Shown here: positions 24,064 to 30,328 of the stretch, piece by piece
How positions within the stretch are numbered: the stretch's first letter is position 1
Layout: each line of letters starts with the position of its first letter
Source of the DNA: JAWXTP01 sp044433415
GTDB lineage: Bacteria; Bacteroidota; Bacteroidia; Bacteroidales; Rikenellaceae
Direction of reading: 5' to 3'
DNA length: 45,814 nt
NCBI GenBank assembly: GCA_044433415.1
Contig: JAWXTP010000010.1
Location: 1 to 45,814 of the forward strand
Translations under genes and position numbers: made by a program
Notes under the pieces: generated by a model
Seen by the model: the letters and a program-made list of their open reading frames with translations, nothing else
Told to the model about the DNA's origin: nothing
Databases searched by the model: none

Positions 24064-25248
24064 ATGAAAAAAATTTTATTATCTTTTGCACTTATCGCAA
24101 TGATGCTGTCATGTAGCTCACCATTTAGCGGAGTAAGTGAACAAACAAAAGCTGCTGCTGAACTAGCACTTAGCAATGCTTCAGAAGAAAGAGCTACAGA
24201 GTTTAAAAAAGCATTAGAAATAATGCCTGAGAATCAACGTGAAGGTCTTGCATATCTTATTGCTTATATGCCTAAAACTGACCTTGACACTCTTTCTATC
24301 GCTTTAATCACTAAGAATGTTGAACTTGCATATAAAGCGCGCGAAACTTTCCCTTGGGCTAAAGCTATTCCTGAAGATGTATTCTTAAACGACGTTCTTC
24401 CTTACGCTTCTATGGACGAAACTCGTGAAAACTGGAGAGAGTCTTTCCTTGAAATGCTTACTCCTATTGTTCAAGATAAACAAACTATACGTGAAGCTAT
24501 CGACACAGTAAATAGAGCTCTTATAAAACTTGTAAACGTAAAATATAGTACTAAAAGAAAGAAACCTAACCAATCTCCTGCTGAATCTATGGAACTAGGT
24601 TTAGCTTCTTGTTCTGGTCTTTCTATACTTTTAACTGACGCTTTTAGAGCTGTAGGTATCCCATCTCGTATTGCAGGTACTCCTATGTGGGTAACTAGAG
24701 AAGGTAACCACAACTGGAGTGAGGTTTACATAGACGGAGAATGGTTATTCACTGAATACAACTACACTCCTCTTAACCATGGTTGGTTCTTAGCTAAAGC
24801 ATCAAGAGCTGATTCTGCTGATCCTCAAACATGGATATATGCTACAGCTTTCAAACCTACAGAACTACACTTTCCTATGGTTTGGTCACGCAACGACAAA
24901 ACAGTACCTGGTGTTGACGTAACTCAACGTTACCGCGACACTTATGCTGCACAGGTTAAAGAAAAAGAAAAAGGTACTCCTCTTAACATCAAGATGTACA
25001 CTTCTGAAACAGCTGAAAAAACATCTCAAAACCGTGTTAAAACTGAGATTAAAATCAAAGATGCTCAAGGCGAAGTTGTTGCTAGTGGCAACTCTGTAGA
25101 TGTAACAGCAGATATGAACGATTACTTCACAGCTTACATCAAAGACCCTAAGCAAGAATACACTATTGAGTGGAAAGCTAAAAATGGCACTAAAACTCAA
25201 AAAATCAAAGTTGCTAAAGAAACTACTATAGAGTTATACTTTGAATAA
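24064..25248 (+). CDS. Transglutaminase-like lipoprotein
   Basis: A 394-aa predicted lipoprotein: signal 1-16 with lipobox MLSC (Cys17). The middle contains a transglutaminase-core/papain-like site: nucleophile Cys in GLASCSGLS (~182), then GIPSRIAGTPMW (~199-210), His in NHNWSEVYIDGEW (~215-227) and an acidic residue in FTEYN (~231). The region before it (~30-170) is helical; the C-terminal ~100 residues look like a beta-sandwich (VTADMNDYFTAYIKDPKQEYTIEW). It probably acts as a cell-surface cysteine protease or amidase; the substrate is unknown. It starts 2 bp after gltX and ends at a strong hairpin (25286-25320), so it is almost certainly co-transcribed with gltX. Confidence 0.85.
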   Translation: MKKILLSFALIAMMLSCSSPFSGVSEQTKAAAELALSNASEERATEFKKALEIMPENQREGLAYLIAYMPKTDLDTLSIALITKNVELAYKARETFPWAKAIPEDVFLNDVLPYASMDETRENWRESFLEMLTPIVQDKQTIREAIDTVNRALIKLVNVKYSTKRKKPNQSPAESMELGLASCSGLSILLTDAFRAVGIPSRIAGTPMWVTREGNHNWSEVYIDGEWLFTEYNYTPLNHGWFLAKASRADSADPQTWIYATAFKPTELHFPMVWSRNDKTVPGVDVTQRYRDTYAAQVKEKEKGTPLNIKMYTSETAEKTSQNRVKTEIKIKDAQGEVVASGNSVDVTADMNDYFTAYIKDPKQEYTIEWKAKNGTKTQKIKVAKETTIELYFE

Positions 25249-25285
25249 AACTTGGTATAAAACTTTCTTGGCAACATAATTCCTT

Positions 25286-25320
25286 ACACGAGGGTGGTCT
25301 ATTTCCGACCACCCTCGTGT
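25286..25320 (+). terminator. Strong hairpin after the transglutaminase gene
   Basis: ACACGAGGGTGGTC and GACCACCCTCGTGT pair perfectly over 14 bp with a 7-nt loop, 38 bp after the stop. The tract after it is only moderately T-rich (CATATTACAT), so it may stabilise the 3' end as well as terminate. Confidence 0.7.
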
Positions 25321-25382
25321 CATATTACATAAAGAAAATCTAATAATTGTGGCACAAACAAATTAAAAATACCTAATAAAAG

Positions 25383-25413
25383 TTTCTATATATAGAAATA
25401 TTTTATACCTTTG
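25383..25413 (+). promoter_or_regulatory. Promoter and palindromic operator of higBA
   Basis: TTTC (25383-25386) and TACCTTTG (25406-25413) are 19 bp apart, a good Bacteroidota promoter. The perfect 16-bp palindrome TTTCTATATATAGAAA (25383-25398) covers the -33 box, as an operator for an autoregulating antitoxin would. It is 20 bp before the higB ATG. Confidence 0.6.
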
Positions 25414-25432
25414 TAGTATAGTATTTGTAAAA

Positions 25433-25771
25433 ATGGAATTAAAAGCAAAATTTAAAATAGTATTACACCGTGAAGCTTACGAATTTTTGAGTCAAATAGA
25501 CGAAAAAAGCAGACGTAAAATTAAGGATAATATGTATAAAGCATCACTTTGTTTAGATCCTAAATTGCTCAAAAAATTGACTGGTGAGATTTGGGAATTT
25601 AGAACTTTATATGCAGGAAAGCAGTATAGGATGTTAGCATTCTGGGATAAGCGCGACGGCTCTAACACGTTAGTTATTGCCACTCATGGTTTTATAAAAA
25701 AAGTAAGTAAAGTTCCCTCTAAGGAAATAGATAAAGCAGTAAAAGTAATGGAATCATATTTGTCAAAATAA
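25433..25771 (+). CDS. higB: HigB/Gp49-like RelE-superfamily toxin
   Basis: A 112-aa basic protein of the phage-derived Gp49/HigB group. Visible features are the N-terminal EAYEFLSQIDEKSRRKI helix (~15-31), LKKLTGEIWEFRTLYAGKQYRMLAFW (~45-70, with the Arg/Tyr-rich strand typical of RelE-fold mRNA interferases) and the C-terminal ATHGFIKKVSKVPSKEIDKA (~85-104). Toxins of this type cleave mRNA at the ribosome. It is followed 11 bp later by an XRE antitoxin, giving the toxin-first order typical of higBA. A promoter with an overlapping palindrome lies just upstream. Confidence 0.85.
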   Translation: MELKAKFKIVLHREAYEFLSQIDEKSRRKIKDNMYKASLCLDPKLLKKLTGEIWEFRTLYAGKQYRMLAFWDKRDGSNTLVIATHGFIKKVSKVPSKEIDKAVKVMESYLSK

Positions 25772-25782
25772 TAGTAATCGAT

Positions 25783-26109
25783 ATGGAAAAAAATAAAAAT
25801 ACAGAGTTTATATCTTTTGATGAAGTTATGGACGAGACATTCGGAAAAAAAGGAACTCCAGAAAGAGCCAACTATGATATGAGTATTGAATTATGGATGG
25901 TAGGTCAAAAAATCAAAGAAATTCGTGAGGCAAAACGTCTTACGCAAGATGACTTAGGTAGATTAATTGGTGTTCAAAAAGCGCAAGTATCACGCATCGA
26001 AAACGGCAAGAACCTCACTGTTGCAACAATTATCAAAGTTTTTAAAGCATTGAATGTAGAGGCAAAACTTAAAATAGAAGATATTGGTATAGAACTTTCT
26101 TTATCATAG
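25783..26109 (+). CDS. higA: HigA-like XRE-family antitoxin
   Basis: A 108-aa protein with a Cro/C1-type helix-turn-helix at ~45-98: IKEIREAKRLTQDDLGRLIG, then VQKAQVSRIENGKNLTVATI (recognition helix). The N-terminal ~40 residues are acidic (FDEVMDETFGKKGTPERA) and probably wrap the toxin. It would neutralise HigB and repress the operon, with the palindrome at 25383-25398 as the candidate site. It lies 11 bp after higB and is followed by a bidirectional terminator. Confidence 0.87.
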   Translation: MEKNKNTEFISFDEVMDETFGKKGTPERANYDMSIELWMVGQKIKEIREAKRLTQDDLGRLIGVQKAQVSRIENGKNLTVATIIKVFKALNVEAKLKIEDIGIELSLS

Positions 26110-26230
26110 ATTACTTCCTAATAATCAACTTTAAACACTAACATTAATTCTCTAATATCTTCTTTTAAGCAATACCATTACAGCCATACAAGTATCATAA
26201 GGTAAATTATAGGAGCTAAAACATATAATA

Positions 26231-26271
26231 AAAAAAACCGAAAATGTATATATGACATTTTCGGTTTTTTT
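26231..26271. terminator. Bidirectional terminator after higBA
   Basis: AAAAAACCGAAAATGT and ACATTTTCGGTTTTTT form a 16-bp stem with A and T runs on either side, so it can work on both strands. It is 122 bp after higA and ends just before the next gene's promoter box. Confidence 0.85.
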
Positions 26272-26273
26272 AT

Positions 26274-26281
26274 TATCTTTG
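26274..26281 (+). promoter_or_regulatory. Probable -7 promoter box for the SGNH lipoprotein gene
   Basis: TATCTTTG matches TAnnTTTG exactly, 24 bp before the ATG and directly after the terminator. Confidence 0.5.
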
Positions 26282-26305
26282 AACTTCACCCCTTAAAATA
26301 ATATT

Positions 26306-27061
26306 ATGATAACAAGATTTTTATTACTAACATTCATTTCTCTATTCACCATATCTTGCAACAGCACAGACGAATATGAAGTATTTCTATTGATAGGACA
26401 ATCAAACATGGCAGGTAGAGCTCCTATGACAGAAGAAGATAAGCAAGCTATAGATGGTGTCTGGTTACTAGACTCTCTAGGTAATGTAGCACCAGCAATT
26501 TCTCCTTTAAATCAGTATTCGTCAATAAGAAAAGGAATTAAAATGCAGGAAGTTAGCATAGCTAATGGTTTTGCTAAAGAAATTAAAAAGTACACTGACA
26601 AAAAAGTGTTGTTAATTGTCAATGCACGTGGTGGGACAAAAATTGAGTTATGGCAAAAAGGCAATACTGAAACTCCTTACTTTGAAGAAGCAGTACGCAG
26701 ATGCAGGGAAGCATCAAAGTACGGCAAAATAAAGGCTATTCTGTGGCATCAAGGTGAGAGCAATAGTGACAATTACGATGAATATATGAACAACCTTACT
26801 CGTCTTGCAACTGACTTAAGAACTGAGCTAGGAAGTGACAAAATCCCTTTCATAGCAGGTGAAGTTGGTCGTTGGAATGAGTATGCAGGAGATTTCAACC
26901 CTGTAATCAATACTATCTCTAGTCACATCCCATATTCAGACTTTGTTAGTAGTGAAAGTGCAGGTATGCGCTCTAATTTAAAAGACCCTCACTTTAGCCG
27001 TGATGGGGAACTGCTACTTGGCAAGAGATACGCTGAAAAGGTAAACTCTTTAGTATACTAA
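26306..27061 (+). CDS. Sialate O-acetylesterase-like (SASA/SGNH) lipoprotein
   Basis: A 251-aa predicted lipoprotein with lipobox TISC (Cys18). The SASA/SGNH-hydrolase blocks are present: IGQSNMAGR (nucleophile Ser ~34, block I), VNARGGTKIELW (~103-114), LWHQGESNSD (~146-155) and the C-terminal DPHFSRDGELLLGKRYAE (~227-244, Asp and His of the triad). The family removes acetyl groups from sugars such as sialic acid or decorated plant xylan. At the cell surface it would help degrade acetylated glycans. No other carbohydrate genes are next to it apart from the distant sulfatase, so the substrate is open. It ends before a long palindrome. Confidence 0.85.
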   Translation: MITRFLLLTFISLFTISCNSTDEYEVFLLIGQSNMAGRAPMTEEDKQAIDGVWLLDSLGNVAPAISPLNQYSSIRKGIKMQEVSIANGFAKEIKKYTDKKVLLIVNARGGTKIELWQKGNTETPYFEEAVRRCREASKYGKIKAILWHQGESNSDNYDEYMNNLTRLATDLRTELGSDKIPFIAGEVGRWNEYAGDFNPVINTISSHIPYSDFVSSESAGMRSNLKDPHFSRDGELLLGKRYAEKVNSLVY

Positions 27062-27108
27062 AATTCAGTTATATCATGTACTAGAAAATACACTAATTTA
27101 GAATTTAA

Positions 27109-27205
27109 CAGAGTCAAACTGGGTAGCGACAAGCGACTAAATAATTATATATTCCATGATTATAGTTAAAATATTTAGCCGCTTGCGCTACCCAGTTTGA
27201 CTCTG
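27109..27205. repeat. Long palindrome between convergent genes
   Basis: The left arm (27109-27143, begins CAGAGTCAAACTGGGTAGCG) and right arm (27172-27205, ends CTACCCAGTTTGACTCTG) pair over ~33 bp with 1-3 mismatches. The left arm contains GCGACAAGCGACTAAATA, close to the end of elements X1/X2. It lies between converging genes and could end both transcripts. No direct repeat flanks it. Confidence 0.75.
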
Positions 27206-27225
27206 TTTGACCCAGTCTGACCCAG
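27196..27225. repeat. 10-bp tandem repeats at the palindrome edge
   Basis: TTTGACTCTG, TTTGACCCAG and TCTGACCCAG follow each other; the first is the end of the palindrome's right arm, so the edge has been duplicated and has drifted. Confidence 0.6.
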
Positions 27226-27257
27226 GTAACTTTATCAGATATCAGCAGAAAATCGCC

Positions 27258-28736
27258 CTATCTATTATGGAAATAATCTGCAAAAAACTGAATATTTTTC
27301 TGTAAAAACGCTTTACCATGTCGTTTTCCATGAAGACTTGTTAAAGCTGCATCCTTAAGCATACCCTTTTGTATCAAATAACAAAGAATGTCATAATCAA
27401 TAAGATATTTATCTGCAATAAAAGCCAATACGCATGCTTCATCCTTTTTATATGACTTATTCAGTTTTGATTTTAACGCATGTATTCCATGTGTAAAAAT
27501 CATCATGCCACGTTCAGGTGTAACATATACCAATAAGCTATTATCCTTAAATTCATGAGGGACATCTGCTTCTTCAGGAATTGCATCCACTATCTTACTA
27601 TTCATGAAATTTTCTAATTCCGAATAATTCTCAAAGAATTTTAAATTTTTCTTTGCTGTCGCTTTCATAAACTTGTCATATAGCAGCTGACAGTTTTCAG
27701 CAATCATTTTTTCTTCCTGTTTTTTATCAGCTACACTTTTACTATATTTACCAAAAGACAATGCGCCTGAACACCACCATACTCCTCCAAAATAAACTAA
27801 AGAACATACCAAAATTGTTTCGCGAGGTGAATAATTGTTTTTTAAACTATTAACAATGGATTTTTTTGTTACCGTGTACAACTTACCATCTAATAAATCC
27901 TCTACATATAAATTTGAATCATCTTCTGAAACAAAAAGATACGTATCACAAGATTTGTGTTTTACATCTTCAAGTAATTTATGCTGAGCGTGATTACTAA
28001 ACACTTTAGCAAGCCACTCGTGTGAAGCATAACCAAAAAGTTTATCTTCTCCACTGAATAACATTTCTATTTCTAATCCATAAGCCATTGTTTTTATGTA
28101 TTCTGGACCACAGTCTTCATTTTCTTCAACAAATTCATCTATAGCTTCTTTTAAACGCTCTAAATTCGTGAAATTTATAAAGCAATGGTTATTAAACCAA
28201 CTAAGGAGAGAACGATACTTATATATATTGCTTGAATCAAAAACTATATTATCCACATAATCTTTATAGGTCTCACTCTCTGGTGCTGTTTCATACTCTA
28301 AACGGAACAACGCATACACGGCAAGTGAAAAAAGGTCAATCCCCACATTTTCTGGATTAATTATAATACCTTCTCTATTTTCTGTTTGTTGAATATAATG
28401 CCAAATGAAAAATTTCACATCATCCTCATTGATATCTCCAACCTGATAATCTTCAAGTTCATAAAAAGGAAGGTATACCCCATAGCGTTTTTTGCATTCT
28501 GCTGTAAAGGCTTTCCAAACACCTATCTCAGAAATTATATCCTCAAAAAGCGCTGTAAGCAGAAGTGCTAGTTTTCTTACTGGTGCGTCTTCTTCAAAAA
28601 CATTTTTATGAAAATTAAAATCATAAGCAAGCGTATATATATCATTAGCAACACTTGTGTAGTAAATATCTGTTTTATCAGCCATGTTATTTGGATGAAA
28701 CTCACGCCATTCTTTAGGGTATATTTTCTTTTTCAT
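27258..28736 (-). CDS. Protein of unknown function (possibly DUF3843)
   Basis: A 492-aa soluble protein, rich in acidic and aromatic residues, with no signal peptide or membrane segment. The start (KKKIYPKEWREFHPNNMADKTDIYYTSVANDIY, given here as regions 2-10 and 21-33) resembles the Bacteroidota-specific DUF3843 family as I remember it, but I cannot confirm this. Other notable parts are an acidic stretch at ~97-110 (YQVGDINEDDVKFF) and a C-terminal basic HGKRHGKAFLQKN (~470-482). It is monocistronic, facing the SGNH gene across a long palindrome; its -7 box is at 28802-28809. The AT-rich codon use does not differ obviously from its neighbours. No function can be proposed. Confidence 0.7.
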   Translation of the reverse strand: MKKKIYPKEWREFHPNNMADKTDIYYTSVANDIYTLAYDFNFHKNVFEEDAPVRKLALLLTALFEDIISEIGVWKAFTAECKKRYGVYLPFYELEDYQVGDINEDDVKFFIWHYIQQTENREGIIINPENVGIDLFSLAVYALFRLEYETAPESETYKDYVDNIVFDSSNIYKYRSLLSWFNNHCFINFTNLERLKEAIDEFVEENEDCGPEYIKTMAYGLEIEMLFSGEDKLFGYASHEWLAKVFSNHAQHKLLEDVKHKSCDTYLFVSEDDSNLYVEDLLDGKLYTVTKKSIVNSLKNNYSPRETILVCSLVYFGGVWWCSGALSFGKYSKSVADKKQEEKMIAENCQLLYDKFMKATAKKNLKFFENYSELENFMNSKIVDAIPEEADVPHEFKDNSLLVYVTPERGMMIFTHGIHALKSKLNKSYKKDEACVLAFIADKYLIDYDILCYLIQKGMLKDAALTSLHGKRHGKAFLQKNIQFFADYFHNR

Positions 28737-28801
28737 TATTTTAATATTAAATTATCTTTATATTATTACTAAATAATTTGTTTAGTTTTCACTCAACGTA
28801 A

Positions 28802-28809
28802 CAAATATA
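28802..28809 (-). promoter_or_regulatory. Probable -7 promoter box for the 492-aa protein gene
   Basis: The minus strand reads TATATTTG (TAnnTTTG), 66 bp before the ATG at 28736. Confidence 0.4.
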
Positions 28810-28871
28810 ACCAAAATAAAATAATTTCATTCATGTTATACTATTTTTTTAAAAAATGGAGAGTTGTATAC

Positions 28872-28897
28872 AAGGAAACCTCTAAGACTGGATTTTA
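28872..28897. repeat. Half-copy of the leader repeat (copy J)
   Basis: GGAAACCTCTAAGACTGGATTT resembles one arm (GGAAACTTCTAAAATTGGATTT in copy A; differs at about four positions) without a partner arm. It abuts the VanW stop codon. Probably a remnant. Confidence 0.4.
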
Positions 28898-29713
28898 TCT
28901 TATCAACTCGTCTGGTATAAACTTATAATCAAACATAACAAGTGATTTATTATCCCAAACAAGCTCTCTAGACAAAAGTTCTCTTGTACATCTATCTAGT
29001 TTTTCTCTATAAACCTTTGAGAAACGATAATACTTATTATTAACTTTCTTAAAATAATGCTCTTCCTCTATTAATCTAAAATTAAAAGGAAATTCTTGTT
29101 CACTGCGAAGTTCTCCATACAAAACATTGCCTTCACTACGGACAAAAATTTGGAAAACTTGATTAGTGTCATTTCTAAAACGATAATCAATATAATTATA
29201 ACTAACCGAAGTCCCAGCACCAAAGGGAATACGTCGCCCATTATCTGGAAACAAGGCATCTGAATGTTTATGTAATTCAGTAATGGTCAACGGACTATTT
29301 AAAACCAACAAATTAATAGTATTAGCTAAATTACAAAGTCCACCTCCTACACCTGTGGTAAGGTTACCTTTAATAATTACTCTGCCTGTCTTAAAACCGC
29401 GACGTTGTGAAGGATTACCCACTCTTTGCCAAAAAGAGAATACTTCACCAGGCTTAATCTCAAGTCCATTAATCTGTTGTACTGCCAAATTAATATTATT
29501 AACTTTATTGTATTGAGTGGTTGGGTCAACGCCTTTTCCTACTTTTAACAAGGTTGAACTATGAGATGAGATAATATTAGATAGTTTTTCTGTGAAAAAT
29601 GTATTTACAAACCTGTCTTTTTGAACAAAATTTTTCAATTTTCTTTTATAAATCTCTTTTTTACGAGAAAGAAAATATGTTAAGGGTGATATTTCACAAA
29701 AATTCTTTTTCAT
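28895..29713 (-). CDS. VanW-family protein
   Basis: A 272-aa protein with the VanW domain over most of its length. The N-terminus ISPLTYFLSRKKEIYKRKLKNF (regions 8-20 and 21-29) matches the family start, and the core has INGLEIKPGEVFSFW (~80-94), GRVIIKGNLTTGVGGGLCNLAN (split ~110-118 and ~119-131, the most conserved part), LHKHSD (~144) and SYNYIDYRFRN (~168-178). There is no signal peptide or membrane segment. VanW is known as an accessory protein of vanB-type clusters in Gram-positives; its biochemical role is unresolved, and it is uncommon in Bacteroidota. No van ligase or dehydrogenase genes are near, so resistance should not be inferred. Confidence 0.85.
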   Translation of the reverse strand: MKKNFCEISPLTYFLSRKKEIYKRKLKNFVQKDRFVNTFFTEKLSNIISSHSSTLLKVGKGVDPTTQYNKVNNINLAVQQINGLEIKPGEVFSFWQRVGNPSQRRGFKTGRVIIKGNLTTGVGGGLCNLANTINLLVLNSPLTITELHKHSDALFPDNGRRIPFGAGTSVSYNYIDYRFRNDTNQVFQIFVRSEGNVLYGELRSEQEFPFNFRLIEEEHYFKKVNNKYYRFSKVYREKLDRCTRELLSRELVWDNKSLVMFDYKFIPDELIR

Positions 29714-29759
29714 AATTATTCTCCTATTGTTTGCGTGAGGGTTGTTGCGGTGTATTTAC

Positions 29760-29787
29760 TTAAGGATATTTCTTGAAGCTACCTTAA
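29760..29787. repeat. Leader inverted repeat, copy H (short form)
   Basis: TTAAGGATATTTC and GAAGCTACCTTAA pair around a TTCTTGAA centre; it is built like copy E2 with different outer and inner bases. It starts 4 bp after the -7 box at 29792-29799 (minus strand) and lies 46 bp before the VanW gene. Confidence 0.65.
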
Positions 29788-29791
29788 AATA

Positions 29792-29799
29792 CAAATATA
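29792..29799 (-). promoter_or_regulatory. Probable -7 promoter box for the VanW gene
   Basis: The minus strand reads TATATTTG (TAnnTTTG). The transcript would begin within or at the edge of palindrome H. Confidence 0.4.
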
Positions 29800-29872
29800 C
29801 AATAAATTTCTAACAATCATGCACTTAAGTGGTAGTTCTATAAAATAAATTTTCATGCCCCACTAAATTAAC

Positions 29873-29904
29873 AAAGGCTAGCAAACCTAAGTCTACTAGC
29901 CTCT
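29873..29904 (-). terminator. Terminator after trxA
   Basis: On the minus strand AGGCTAG and CTAGCCT pair with a 14-nt loop, followed by a T-rich tract (TTGTTAATTT). It is 23 bp after the trxA stop. Confidence 0.6.
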
Positions 29905-29926
29905 CAATTAACCTTGTAACTTCTAA

Positions 29927-30241
29927 TTATAGAATATTTTTAATTTTTGTCTCTAAGTTAGATTTTGTTGTAGCACCAATTTGTTTTTCTTGAACTTTAC
30001 CATCTTTGATAAACAAAATTGTTGGAATGTTACGGATACCAAATGTTGAAGCTACTTCGTCATTAGCATCTACGTCACATTTACCAATAGTTAACTGCTC
30101 TTTATACTCTTCATAAAGTTCGTCAATGATTGGAGAAATCATACGGCATGGTCCACACCATTCTGCCCAAAAATCAATTACTACAGGTTTTCCTGACTCT
30201 ACAAGTTCTTTGTAGTTTGCGTTTGTTATTTCAAAAGCCAT
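29927..30241 (-). CDS. trxA: Thioredoxin
   Basis: A 104-aa classical thioredoxin with the active site WAEWCGPCRM (Cys ~29 and ~32), VDFWAEW before it, and the cis-Pro loop RNIPTILFI (~73-81). It reduces protein disulfides in the cytoplasm, recharged by thioredoxin reductase. It is transcribed after dnaE but seems to have its own -7 box (30321-30328) and leader repeat. Full length, no anomaly. Confidence 0.95.
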   Translation of the reverse strand: MAFEITNANYKELVESGKPVVIDFWAEWCGPCRMISPIIDELYEEYKEQLTIGKCDVDANDEVASTFGIRNIPTILFIKDGKVQEKQIGATTKSNLETKIKNIL

Positions 30242-30289
30242 AATTATGAATTTATTATATATTAATTAATATTTATTTCATTTGTAAGT

Positions 30290-30316
30290 TTTTAGAAGTT
30301 GCCTTAAAGAAACTTC
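30290..30316. repeat. Leader inverted repeat, copy K
   Basis: TTTTTAGAAGTTGCC (30289-30303) is a good match to the family arm. It forms a hairpin GAAGTT...AAACTTC with the following sequence. It lies just downstream of the trxA -7 box on the minus strand. Confidence 0.5.
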
Positions 30317-30320
30317 AGCA

Positions 30321-30328
30321 CAAAGATA
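30321..30328 (-). promoter_or_regulatory. Probable -7 promoter box for trxA
   Basis: The minus strand reads TATCTTTG, an exact TAnnTTTG match, directly after the dnaE stop codon. It is 80 bp before the trxA ATG. Confidence 0.5.

Noticed and set aside
28895..29713. Vancomycin-resistance cluster
   Set aside because: Only a VanW-domain protein is present; no vanA/B ligase, vanH, vanX or VanRS genes are near.
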